A stretch of DNA of 64,000 bases, taken from Conoideocrella luteorostrata (taxonomy: Eukaryota; Ascomycota; Sordariomycetes; Hypocreales; Clavicipitaceae). This document shows, one piece after another, positions 1 to 10,932 of the stretch. The stretch's first letter is position 1. Every line of letters starts with the position of its first letter. The notes under the pieces are model-generated. The model was not told where the DNA came from. It worked only from the letters and a program-made list of their open reading frames with translations, and ran no database searches. The translations under genes and the position numbers were made by a program. The stretch lies in assembly GCA_032433595.1 (NCBI GenBank), contig JASWJB010000058.1, forward strand, positions 1-64,000. The letters are read 5' to 3'.

Positions 1-2100
1 AAAAAAAACAAAAAAAAAACATAACTATTATATAGCTTAGTTAGTTATTTAGGTAATAGATTTTATTAAAAACAAGCGTTAATTGCATCTGTGGTGGGCG
101 TTCGAATTGAAAGGGTCAATTGGACAATGTGGACGAAGTGGCTCAGTTAAACTGTCCCCCGCCACAGGTTAGTTGTGTGTTGTGTGGTGTGTGGTGCGTG
201 GTGCGGCCCAACGAAGAGAATTAAGATCACGTGAGTCCGCGTGGAGTTGGTGCGTGATACTTGCCGCAACGGACGCGGTGACCGGATGAGCGTTTAAGCG
301 CCTGCCATAGCGTTGCCATATGCCATTCCGTGTGAAAATTGCGGAATAATACTTTGCAGCAATTTAATACAGCATTTTGCATCTGTTAAACCTTCTTACA
401 ACCTTTATTGCAGAGTTGCTGGTGGATTTTGCATGTTCCATCTCCGAAATGATGGACCTGTGAGACGCGACGGACTAGGCCAGCGTCCAAATTAGGAATA
501 GCCGATTTTGTTTTTGACGTCGCTCTGGGTCATCGTCCGGACGACGGATTGATGGAGCCTGTTTCTGTTTTCGATTCTGGTTGACGCGCAGGAGACGCCA
601 TGTGGCCCGTGCATTGCATACCACCTCAAGCACCGGTCTTCAAGAGACGCGGCTTTGTGACCTTTGACTGGCTGCCAAGGGCTTGCTTGGGGAACTTTGG
701 GTGTTCAGGTGCATCCGCGTAATAATAGCGGCTAGGGCCTGCTTGGCACGCTGGCTGGTCCCTTGCGCGGGTATAGGTCCGTTTCTGGCCTCTTTTGACG
801 TTTCTGGTGGATTCGTGGTCATAATAAATAATCGATAACTTGTACTCCGTACTGTTGTGCTAACTGGCTGTGATGGGGTAAATAAACAAATAACATGCAC
901 GGCAAGCTCCACGTCCACCGAAGCTGTCACAGTGGAGAACTCGTCCCCCGTATGATTGACCTGGACAAGACAATTATACATGCACTGCATTGTATTGTAC
1001 ACAGTAATCAAGTAATCTCACTGATAGATAGCCTGCGCTTTGCTTATGGTACATGCTTGCATGGGCAGGGCAAAAAGGGACGAAGAGAAGACAGACGTAC
1101 CCGTAGCGACCGGAAAGGTCCAAGCAACCCAACTCCTTGGTCTGCTATGCCGTACCAATGCATCGTCGTCTTCCCACGCCGTATTTCTTGGTTGTTTACT
1201 TTATCACTTTCCCACGCACCGCCACCAGCTGCTGCTAAATTACGACCGCTTCCCTACTTGGTCCCATCGCATCACCAATTTCCCATCCTCTGTTCCTCCC
1301 CGGTTGCGAAATTTGCACACCACCCATTACGGAGTGCTGCAAGGATTTTAGTTAATGAAATCAATTCGCCCGCGATTTGCCCTTGGACGGACTACTCTAT
1401 ACTTTTCTTTTTCCTTGCGCTTTAACCACACCCCCGGGACATTGCCTTGGTAGTCTGGCGTCGACATTGTTCCTTTTTGTTACTCACTTCTGTCACTTCA
1501 AGTAAGACCCGATCATCCGCTGCTCAGCTGCTCAGCAGGACGGAGTACATACGGTCTGGTAAGTGAATTGCACAATTAACCTTCCTGCATTTGAGTTCGT
1601 TTAGTGCTTGCCGACCTTTTCTTGCGGCTACTCCTGTCTCGTTTCCGTTTTCTCTAGAAAGCTGGGGTTGGTTTTCTTTTTGCGCTGCAGTCGTGTTGAC
1701 ATGAGGAAAGGCCCTAGGTAGTCTCTCCCCTTTTCGCCTTTCCGAAGCCATTGGCTTGCCGCAATCTGCTCTGGCTCAGACACGTCTCAGCGTCCGCGTT
1801 TCTTGACTCGACCTCAACGGGAAACAACAGAAAACAGACACGCCCCCCGAAACACGGAACAAAATAATCGTTGCGTCCTTCCATCGAACCAAGCTTTAGA
1901 CTTTTCTTTTTACCTTCTGCATGATATTCTCGACGCGATCGGTATTCAATTGACGAGGACCAGGGCTGCAAGCTTGCCTCTTCCCTCGACGAGGCTGCTT
2001 GCCAAAGCTGTGCTTCCCTCTCGAATAGGATTCATTTAATATCCTTACACGTCTCAATTCATTTATCTTCCTGGGTTTTCTGTTGCTTGGACGAGAGATC
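1..2100. other. Intergenic region and probable long 5' leader upstream of cyclin B
   Basis: No ORF here has recognisable protein character. The first 80 bases are A/T-rich with poly-A runs. One exact TACTCCGTA motif lies at 843-851 and near matches at about 1326 and 1538. From about 1500 the sequence becomes pyrimidine-rich with stretches such as TTTTCTTTTT, which resembles a long transcribed leader of the cyclin gene. The open frame at 895-1425 shows no composition or motif that supports a gene. Confidence 0.5.
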
Positions 2101-4487
2101 ATGGACGCAAGGGTATGTAAAATATCTTGATTGAGCTTTTTTGACAGCTGCTGGAGCTCGACTTCTTTTCCTACTTCTCCCGTGTACTTTCCTGGGCCTT
2201 CTCCCTAGCCAAGCCGTGACTACCACCCGTCCCGTCTTGATGCCTTTTTCTCAGACTTGGCTGACTTTGGATTTCTTTGGCCCCCATCTTCAGCCCTTTC
2301 GACCTCGTGGTGCCGAGAACGTCATTCATCCTCTTCATCAAAGACACAAATCGACCGGTAATTTGGCCATGGCCGCCGCTGCAGCTTCTGCAGCTTCTGC
2401 AACAGGTGGCTTCCGCGGTCCGGCAAAACGAGCTGCTTTTGGCGACATGACCAACATGACCAAGAACACGGCTGGCGGAGCCCACGATGGGAAGTATGTG
2501 AAGCTACAGACAACCTCCGGCGCTCCCAACACGGCGCTGATTAACAAGGAGAATGTTCCTTACAATCGTGGAGGGAAAGAGCCTCTCTCACGGCCAGCCC
2601 AGCGACAGAGTACCATATTATCGAGTAAACCTAATGGGATGGTGTTTCCTGATGCAGTCAAGAAGTCGACAACTGGTGTTGCTCAGGATGTGAATACTGC
2701 CGCTTCCTCGGCTAACACTGGACGCACGGGTGGTGCTGCTGCGCGGTCACGAACAGCGAACGCCTCGGATAAGGAAGTTTTCCTGCCTTCATCCACTGCC
2801 TCGTTTGACGCTCCACCATTGCAACCCCGACACTACAAGAGCCAGCCACAATTAAAGCAACAGCGACAACCTATGCTCCGCCGAACACAAAGCAAGCAAT
2901 TTGAAGGAGTTGAGTGCACCATCGATAAATCTACTAGAGTATCGGAGGCTGCTAGATTGTCGGAGGCTGCTAGAGTATCGGCAGCTACTGCCGGCTATGA
3001 CTTGGTCGGCATGCCTGCTTCTATTCTGGAAGAGATTTGCGCTGATTTTCCTTGCCGCGTGGATGAATTTGAACTGCCAAGCGGGCTGGTGGATGACGTC
3101 GACGAGTATTTTGAGCTTCCCCCAAAGTTTGGCCACATGGCTCAAGATCCTCAACAAATCCACATCGCTTCTAAAGAAAGCCTCACTCGTGCACTCTCAG
3201 AGCCAGAGGAGTACTGGGAGGAGGAGGAGGAGGAGGAGGAGGAGGAGGACTACGACGACCAGGATCAAGCATACACCACTGCACACTCCTTCCGATCTCA
3301 AAACCTCACCACTGGCGGCGTGACCACTATTCTCGCACCTCGAGTGACCTCCAAGGTGCAGCGCGAACTGGAAGAGGCGAAGCTTGAAGTTCAACAAACC
3401 CGATCCATGGATGATATTGAAGAGGAGATGTGGGACGTCAGCATGGTTGCCGAGTATGGCGAAGAGATTTTTGAGTACATGCGAGAGCTCGAGGTATGCC
3501 ATTTAGCGCCCCACGAAGCAAGAAACCTTTGCACTGGTTTGTTTGTGTATTGTCCACTAACGCATTTTCGGGTGCTTTTATACTTAGGTTCAAATGCAAC
3601 CGAACCCTCACTACATGGAAATGCAGACTGAGATTCAGTGGTCAATGCGCTCCGTTCTGATGGACTGGCTTGTGCAAGTTCACAACCGATTCAGCCTGCT
3701 GCCCGAGACTTTGTTCTTGACCGTCAACTATATTGACCGATTTCTTTCATACAAGATTGTCTCAATTGGCAAGCTGCAGCTGGTAGGCGCTACCGCCATT
3801 CTGATAGCTTCGAAGTATGAAGAAATAAACTGCCCCTCTCTGGACGAAATTGTCTATATGGTGGACGGTGGCTATACTACGGACGAGATTCTCAAGGCTG
3901 AGCGCTTTATGTTGAGCATGCTCAACTTCGAGCTTGGTTGGCCTGGCCCTATGAGCTTTCTCCGCCGTGTTAGCAAAGCTGACGACTATGATCTTGACAC
4001 CCGCACATTAGCCAAGTATTTTCTTGAGCTGACCATTATGGACGAGCGTTTCGTATCTTCGCCCCCGAGCTTCCTGGCCGCCGGAGCTCACTGTTTGTCG
4101 CGTTTGATTCTTAAAAAGGGTGATTGGGTACGTTTCATGTCGCTCTGGGCGAAACCAAAAGCGCCTTGGTCAGATTTTGCTAACTTTTTTTGCTTCTAGA
4201 GCAAGGCACATGTTCACTACTCTGGATATACTTGGGTTCAATTACGGCCATTGGTCACGATGATAATTGATTGCTGTGAGCGACCTCGCCTCCACCACGC
4301 CGCTGTATTCGAAAAGTACCAAGAAAGGAGATTCAAGGAAGCTTCAACTGTTGTCCAGCACGCCTTGGACGCGGGGTTTACGCTGCCCCATCGTACTGTC
4401 GCTGTCCGCTCTCAACCTGGACGAGCTGACGACTTGTCAGATTCATTAATCTTCCCGAATGGCTTGTTAGTACCCACGGAAGGTTGA
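2101..4487 (+). CDS. nimE: G2/mitotic B-type cyclin (NimE/Cdc13/Clb-like)
   Basis: B-type cyclin that would activate the Cdk1 kinase for entry into mitosis. My model has four exons: 2101-2112, 2294-3493, 3588-4127 and 4200-4487, giving 679 residues. Exon 1 encodes only MDAR before a GTATGT donor; the acceptor at 2293 restores the frame that leads into HQRHKSTGNLA, a block I recall from the N-terminus of filamentous-fungal B cyclins. A destruction-box-like RAAFGDMTN sits at residues 50-58. The middle is low-complexity and has a Glu/Asp run encoded near 3218-3258. The cyclin core begins with MRSVLMDWLVQVH at about residue 424, the usual B-type signature, and continues through KYEEINCPS, followed by the C-terminal cyclin fold, which includes the last exon. 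Introns 2 and 3 are 94 and 72 nt with clear GTATGC/GTACGT donors and TAG acceptors. The cyclin identity is secure; the exact first exon is inference. Confidence 0.93.
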
Positions 4488-6702
4488 TTGTTGCACATTG
4501 CAAGTCTCGCCATTCCTACTGTCCAAAAGGGAACCTGTCTGAGCCATACAAAGAACCGTTCCAGTCATGCATATTAGGCCTCCTGGTCGAGGCTGGAACA
4601 TGTCAAACCAAATCTTATTATCCCCCTATGTTATACCCTATTTTGATGGTACTAGCTGCCATTGACAACTAATAATCTGACTTTGTGCCGCCAGTTCATG
4701 GCAGCCAACTGTCTTTTCAAGATGTCTTTTTCTTCCTGTCTGGCACCTCTGACGATCCCCGTCCTTCTTTATGAAATTCATGATTTATTTCGCATGTCTT
4801 TTTTTGGCAAGTCTTCCGGCACACAACTTCGACATCCTCTTTTCCCTTCTACACATTTTCGGCGTTTACGGGCTTGCTTTTAGACCTGATGGTTGTTCTG
4901 GAACGGATATACCGCATTAAAAGGATGGAGTATTTTGGCACATTTGGCGGATACGGTGCTGCGTTTTGATTCGTCTTTTAAAAATTTTCTTCCATTGTTT
5001 TGTTCTTGATTGCCTCGTGCACAAAATGCACGCCGAGATGCAAGGTTTAGTGCGTATTTGTGATGCAGAGGACGAAAAGTATGCTGGACGCCTTGATACG
5101 AGGATGCCGTCTATGGTTCCACAGTCTGTGGAGGGAGACTATTATATTTGTATGGATTAATCTTGCTCAGGTACGGAAGCGTGCACTGGCTATGGGTGGC
5201 ATCTTTTGTTGAGATTATACTTCATGGCCTATGTAGTAGAGGCAGATAATGACAGGCGGCTTGGCATGCATGACGATAACGATGAGATGCACTGTGATGA
5301 ATGTGATGGTGTGCAAGCGTCTATGACTACGAACCACATGGGCCCCAACAGTAGCGAGATTGTGAGAGAGGAGAGCGCAGTTATTGTATTGGCTGTCGGG
5401 GGAGAATGGATGAATATGGAGTACATCTGTATGTTGAATGCCGCCGGTATTCAATTGGCTGTCAGGGCGGCTGGTTTGGGTGGATCGCGACATCGCTTCG
5501 TAGTTGTCCACGGGTTTGCATGCAGGCGGGCTCGGAGTCGGAGTGCAGTTGCCGACTTACGCCCGGGACCGGCCATTGGGACGAGGCTGGCGGAAGGTAA
5601 CTGATTGCTGCGTGGATTTCCTTGGCTGGTTACATGTAATATGTGCACTTATATTGCGGGATGATAAGGGGATTATAGCTGCAATTCTGCTCAGAGCCTG
5701 GGTGCTGCATACTGTATACTGCATGCTACATACTGCGTACTGAGTACTCCGTACTGTATTCCGTACGGTAGATGTTTGGAGGGCGATGTATCCGGCCCTC
5801 GGCCTGTCACATGGAACGCGCGGGCCGGCTGTACATGGCGGCTGCGTGTCCGCCTGGGGGAACAATATAATTCCGTTAATTTAGATCCAGGTACTGAAGG
5901 TGCCAGCAGCACATGGCACTGGGCGAGAAGGCAGGAAGAGGGCCCCGCCAACTGACCCGGCAAGGCCGCCGTCCCCGAGGAGGATGCTGCGGGTAGGCTA
6001 GTCAGCCGCCTGGCAATGGACGAATTTTTTTTTTGTATTCCGTACGGAGTAGTTGCAACCCCCTTGCGATGTCGCATTGCATGCGTGCCTGAGAGACTGC
6101 CTGCATTGCGCCGTTTCGTCTACACCACAATCCATAGGCTCTGAGATTACCGCTATCTATTCATCGATACGCTTCTTGATTTCATTGTACACCATTTGCA
6201 GTTCTCGTGGCACTGGGTCTCGCTTGCTGACGGCCCCCCGGTCTGCCGTTCTGATATTTAGATAGCGAATTGAAGTGGTGACCCGTGTCCTCCCGAGCCC
6301 ACTTTCGCTCTCATTTCCACGTCGACTTGTCGACCGCCAACCGAGAACCGCCATCTTACTTGCTGACGGTGTGCCCCGGCCCCTTACTACGATTAATCGA
6401 GACGGAGATACGAATCGGGCCAGGACTTGACCTTGTTAGCTTTGCAGGCACGCGCGTGTGCTGTTTTCTCTCCCTTTTGGTCTTGCAATCTCTGCCATCT
6501 CTCGGAGCTGCCCCGTGGGGTTCGATTGAAGAGTCATAATTCCAGACAAGCAGCTGTCCTGATTCGACTTGTCTATTTTGCAAAGAGAAACCCCGTTTCA
6601 CGACCAGCGAAAGAGTTTCCCTCGGCCGCGACGCAACGTGACCGACTCGAATTGGCTCCTGATTTCGCCGCATATACACATATCACAGACTTTGCTTTGA
6701 AG
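4488..6702. other. Intergenic region: cyclin 3' flank and carrier 5' leader
   Basis: No supportable gene. The interval at 5695-5770 is built of repeated TACTG/TACTGTA words and ends in an exact TACTCCGTA (5745-5753) followed by TTCCGTACGG. A second copy of the motif, TACGGAGTA, is at 6043-6051 right after a poly-T run. The stretch from about 6280 to 6702 is probably the transcribed leader of the carrier gene because it is pyrimidine-rich and runs without interruption into its start codon. Confidence 0.5.
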
Positions 6703-9031
6703 ATGGCGAGTCCCTCAGCGGTGGTCAAGGAGACGGTCAAGGAGACCCTCGTGGGTACCGCGACGGAGGAGCCTGGCTCACAACTCTCGGCGCAGAGCAG
6801 GGCGCGGTTCAATTCGCATGCCGTCAAGGACCCCGAGTCGGGTGAGCTGTATATGGGGCAGGAGCAGTTTATCAATGCTATTGCGCCAAAGGATGAAGAC
6901 TATGTGAGTTTTTAAAGTCTTTTTTTTTCTCCCTTCTTATTTTGAAGGCGGGGGGCATATTTTGCTCGGCGGGATCTGTCACATAAGCACCCCATCAAGG
7001 TGTTGACGGCTTTACTGACCTGGCGTTTGCTGTTGTAGCACAAAATCAAGAGGGATCAGTATTCAATTCTGTTCCGCGTTGCCGACAACAAGGGCACTGG
7101 TCGTGTGAGCTTGACGGACTGGGGTGTCTTTGAGAACCTCTTGTTGAAACCCGATGCCGAGTACGAAATCGCATTCCGTCTTTTTGATGTCGACCGCACC
7201 GGCAATGTCAAGTATGACAACTTCCGACGCCTCTACGAACTCAACAAAGGCCCTGACAACATTCCCTTTGACTGGGACTGCGAGTGGGCCAAGCTGTACA
7301 TTGGCAGTAAGAAGAAGCGCCATAACCTGAGCTATCCCCAATTCTCGCAAATGTTGCGTGGGCTGCAAGGCGAGCGTATCCGCCAAGCGTTCCAGCTCTT
7401 CGATAAGGACGGTGACGGCTACATCGACCCCGAAGATTTCGAGCGGATCATTCGCGAAACTTCCAAGCACAAGCTCTCCGACCACCTTCTGGAAAACCTG
7501 CACACGCTGTGCAATATTTCTACTGGAAGCAAGATCTCCTACGCCAATGTCCGTGCTTTCCAGAACATGATTAAGGAGATGGATCTGGTTGAGCTTATTG
7601 TGCGCCGAGCTATTTCAAAGAGTTCCGATCGCAAGATTACACGTGCTGAGTTTGTTCAAGAAGCTGCCAAGGTCACACGGTTCTCTCTGTTCACTCCCAT
7701 GGAAGCTGATATTCTTTTCCACTTCGCCAGCTTGGACGAGCCCTCGGGTCGTCTTGGCCTTATGGATTTCGCCAAGGTGTTGGATCCTTCATGGCGTACG
7801 CCCATGTACGAAGCAGAGGATGCTGGTGGTGCTGGTACCAAGAAGGCGTCCTTTTTGCACAGCGCTCTCGAGTCAGCCTACAACTTTGGGCTAGGTAGTA
7901 TGGCTGGTGCCTTTGGTGCTTTCATGGTGTACCCCATTGATTTGGTCAAAACCCGTCTGCAGAACCAGCGTGGTGCTCAGCCCGGCCAGCGCCTGTACAA
8001 AAACTCGATCGACTGCTTCCAAAAGGTTTTCCGCAATGAGGGCATTCGTGGACTATACTCTGGTGTTTTGCCACAGCTGGTTGGCGTGGCGCCCGAGAAG
8101 GCCATCAAGTTGACTGTCAATGACCTTGTCCGAGGCCACTTTACGGACAAGCAGGGTCGTATTCCCTTGAGTGCCGAGATTTTGGCTGGTGCCAGTGCAG
8201 GCGGTTGTCAAGTGGTAGGTTGCCGACGCAGATTCGACGAGACTTGTCTCAAAACGGGGGGATGCAAGTAAGCGAAGCTAACGAGATGCCTAGGTGTTCA
8301 CCAACCCTCTCGAGATCGTCAAGATTCGACTGCAAGTCCAGGGCGAGGTCGCCAAGACCATTGACGGCGCGCCCAAGCGATCGGCGATGTGGATTGTGCG
8401 CAATTTGGGTTTGGTTGGCTTGTACAAGGGAGCATCGGCGTGTCTGCTGCGTGATGTGCCCTTCTCAGCCATCTACTTCCCCACGTACAGCCACTTGAAG
8501 AAGGATTTCTTTGGCGAGTCTCCGACGAAGAAACTTGGTGTTTTGCAGCTTCTGACGGCTGGCGCGATTGCCGGCATGCCCGCCGCCTACCTGACAACAC
8601 CGTGCGACGTCATCAAAACCCGTCTTCAGGTTGAGGCCCGCAAGGGTGAAGCTTCATACACCGGCCTTCGACATGCCGCTTCGACAATCTGGAAGGAGGA
8701 AGGCTTCACTGCATTCTTCAAGGGCGGCCCCGCACGTATTTTCCGGTCATCCCCGCAGTTCGGCTTCACCCTCGCCGCGTACGAAGTCCTGCAGAACGTA
8801 CTGCCCATGCCCGGCACTAAGAGGGAGGAGAAGATGCAGGCTGGCATTGGCGAAGTTGTCGGCTCCATGACCAAGGCGGCCAACCTTGACACATCGCCTT
8901 TTGCGCGCAGCAGAAACGCCCTCAAGATCATCCTAGATCTGGATGAGGATTTCGGTCGAGCCAAGATACCCGATGCGAAGAGCTGGAAGGGCCTGCCCAA
9001 GGTGATGGGCGGTGGCGGAAATGCAATTTAA
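6703..9031 (+). CDS. AGC1: Calcium-regulated mitochondrial aspartate/glutamate carrier
   Basis: Inner-membrane carrier exchanging aspartate for glutamate (citrin/aralar family, SLC25A12/13), part of the malate-aspartate shuttle. Exons are 6703-6903, 7039-8214 and 8294-9031, giving 704 residues, close to the size of animal aralar/citrin. The N-terminal half is an EF-hand regulatory domain; the loop [12 protein letters not shown] at about residues 190-201 is canonical, while others such as [12 protein letters not shown] are degenerate. The C-terminal half has three mitochondrial-carrier repeats with signatures [16 protein letters not shown] and PCDVIKTR; a Glu in the second signature is usual for this family. 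It ends in a polar tail after the carrier domain. Introns of 135 and 79 nt have GTGAGT and GTAGGT donors, and both keep phase 0. The start codon is the first ATG of the conserved frame. The long EF-hand extension distinguishes it from short ATP-Mg/Pi carriers. Confidence 0.95.
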
Positions 9032-10305
9032 ATCATACAAAAAGAAGACGAGTCGAGGCTTAGGTTGGCGCGTACCCGCCTACCTTTGAAACTTGTATCA
9101 AGTAGGACGGTTTTCACCCTTGTTGGAAGGAGACCAGCTCTGATCGGCATCTGCATCAGACGTGGCGTTACGGGGAGGGGAACATTAATGGCATTGCGGC
9201 GCATTCTTTTTATGCGTTTCTTATTATTCTCCTGTGGTGCCTCTTTTTTTTTTTTTTTTATGCTTTCATCTTCTTTGTGTGTATGTGTGTGTGAGAGAGT
9301 GTGTGGGTTATTTTTGCAAGAGCGGATGGAACGAGACAGGTGCGATAGTAGTTGTCACTCGGCACAGTCAGGATCGATTGGGCCTGGCCGATGTTTTATA
9401 GGAGGGTGCTCTTGTGATTGATAGACAAAAGCGATTATCTGTAGATTGGTTGGAGAAGAAGCATGAACATGGATATTAGACCTGAGTGCGACGAAGGTAA
9501 ATTGAAGTGCGGGCTGGACGTTGTCTCACAATAGAGAAATAGACGCAGATGTTATTGCTAGCCATTATCAATTCGAAAACAGTATCAACGTGCGTTTGTT
9601 TAGCGTGAGATGTTTCATTATGATTCTGTCATCCATCTCTGCAGACAGCGTGCATAAATAATGACTGGCACGGTTGGTGCTGCAGCCATGCAGTAGGTAC
9701 CGTACCGCACACCCAAAGTGCTGCTTCTACGGAGTGCAGTCGCCAGACTCACAACACAATGGCTCAAATGGCGAAGTGCCACAACGGCTATTTAACAAGG
9801 ATTGCCTGGTTGATAGCACGGCCTGGTTATAATATAGTTCAATCGGTCCTGGTATATCTGCGCAGAATACATGTGTGAGTGACATGCCGGCTGCCGGACT
9901 AGCATGACTGCCGTGCAGGTGCTTCAATGGGAAGCATCCTTCCCGGCGCGGCACGACGACCACTGACGACTGACTGGTGGTCCGTACATCCATCCCTTCA
10001 TCCATCACGTTGTCATCACACCACTTCACCGTTTCCTCAACTCTCGTCTTTGTAGTTAGTCGAGTATGAGACTTGGAACGCGAGAACCTCGAAAAGCAAT
10101 GTCCACGTCGTGATGTCCCAACACTGGGCTGCCAATTCAGCCACTTACCGTTCCTCCGTATACTAACTAAAGCTTACAACTACTATTATTACTATCACTA
10201 TCTCCATCACCATCACCATCACCAGCACCAGCACCAGCACCATCAACATCACTATCAATATCAATATCCTGAACCTCCGCTGCTCCGAAGAGCATCGCCC
10301 CAGCA
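9032..10305. other. Intergenic region between carrier and 2EXR gene
   Basis: No supportable gene. It holds a T tract at about 9246-9259 followed by a GT-rich microsatellite (about 9275-9308), which fits the 3' flank of the carrier. A near copy of the dispersed motif (TACGGAGTG) is at about 9730. The last 130 bases are a microsatellite-rich leader for the next gene. Confidence 0.5.
10204..10262 (+). repeat. CAC/CAT-type imperfect trinucleotide microsatellite
   Basis: Imperfect repeats of ATCACC, AGCACC and ATCAAC lie directly upstream of the 2EXR start codon, so they probably fall in its 5' leader. In one frame they would encode a His-rich stretch, but that frame has no further protein character. 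Confidence 0.8.
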
Positions 10306-10932
10306 ATGCCCACCACCATCAAGCCCGTCCGGCCCGCAACGCCCCCATCATTCATGTCCCTCCCCCCCGAGATCCGCCTCCAAATCTACACCCATCTCCT
10401 CCTCCTGCCGGCCTACACGGACTCGCCCCTTTCCCAACCCCAAATCCACCCTTCCATCCTCCTCGCCAACCGCCAGATCAACCGTGAGGGCACGCCCCTC
10501 CTGTACACCAAGAACATGTTCCTCGCGCACCCGTCGCTGCTGACGTCCTTCCCGCGCCTGCGGACGTGGTACACGCCCGTCCGGGAGGCCAGTGCTATTT
10601 CCAGGATCCGGAGGTTCCGGGTGGTCGTTCGGCTGGACTGCGATATGCGCTACACGAGGGACATGGCGAGCAGGATGCTCTCGGGGATGGACGAGGTGGT
10701 TGTAGAGGTGGTGCAGGCAGTGTTTCTCGGGGCTGGACCCGAGAACCTGAGGGTCTTGGAGGGCGTGAGGGGCGTGCGGAGCGTGGTTGTTAGGGGGAGC
10801 ACGACGGGGTTTGAGGGCTATGTTGGGTGGTTGAGGGAGAGGATGGAGATGGGTTGCGAGGGGTCGGGAGAATTTGGGGAGGGCGATGTGGAGGACGACG
10901 ACGTGGATGACAATACAGAGTGGTTGAGATGA
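10306..10932 (+). CDS. 2EXR/F-box-like domain protein
   Basis: Single-exon protein of 208 residues. The segment SLPPEIRLQIYTHLLLLP at residues 18-35 matches the opening of the fungal 2EXR family, an F-box-like fold very common in Pezizomycotina, and ILLANRQINREGTPLLY at about 51-67 is the usual second conserved block (the R-Q-I-N-R-E-x2-P-L-L-Y pattern). The C-terminal part is Arg/Glu/Gly-rich and ends with an acidic tail. Codon bias toward C/G third positions is strong in the first half and fades after about residue 90. Its biochemical role is unknown; F-box-like proteins may recruit substrates to ubiquitin ligases, but nothing here shows that. It stands alone, 1.3 kb from its left and 3.2 kb from its right neighbour. 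Confidence 0.75.
   Translation: MPTTIKPVRPATPPSFMSLPPEIRLQIYTHLLLLPAYTDSPLSQPQIHPSILLANRQINREGTPLLYTKNMFLAHPSLLTSFPRLRTWYTPVREASAISRIRRFRVVVRLDCDMRYTRDMASRMLSGMDEVVVEVVQAVFLGAGPENLRVLEGVRGVRSVVVRGSTTGFEGYVGWLRERMEMGCEGSGEFGEGDVEDDDVDDNTEWLR

Noticed and set aside
895..1425. 176-codon open frame upstream of cyclin B
   Set aside because: No domain and low-complexity composition; it overlaps a pyrimidine-rich probable leader and has open frames on both strands.
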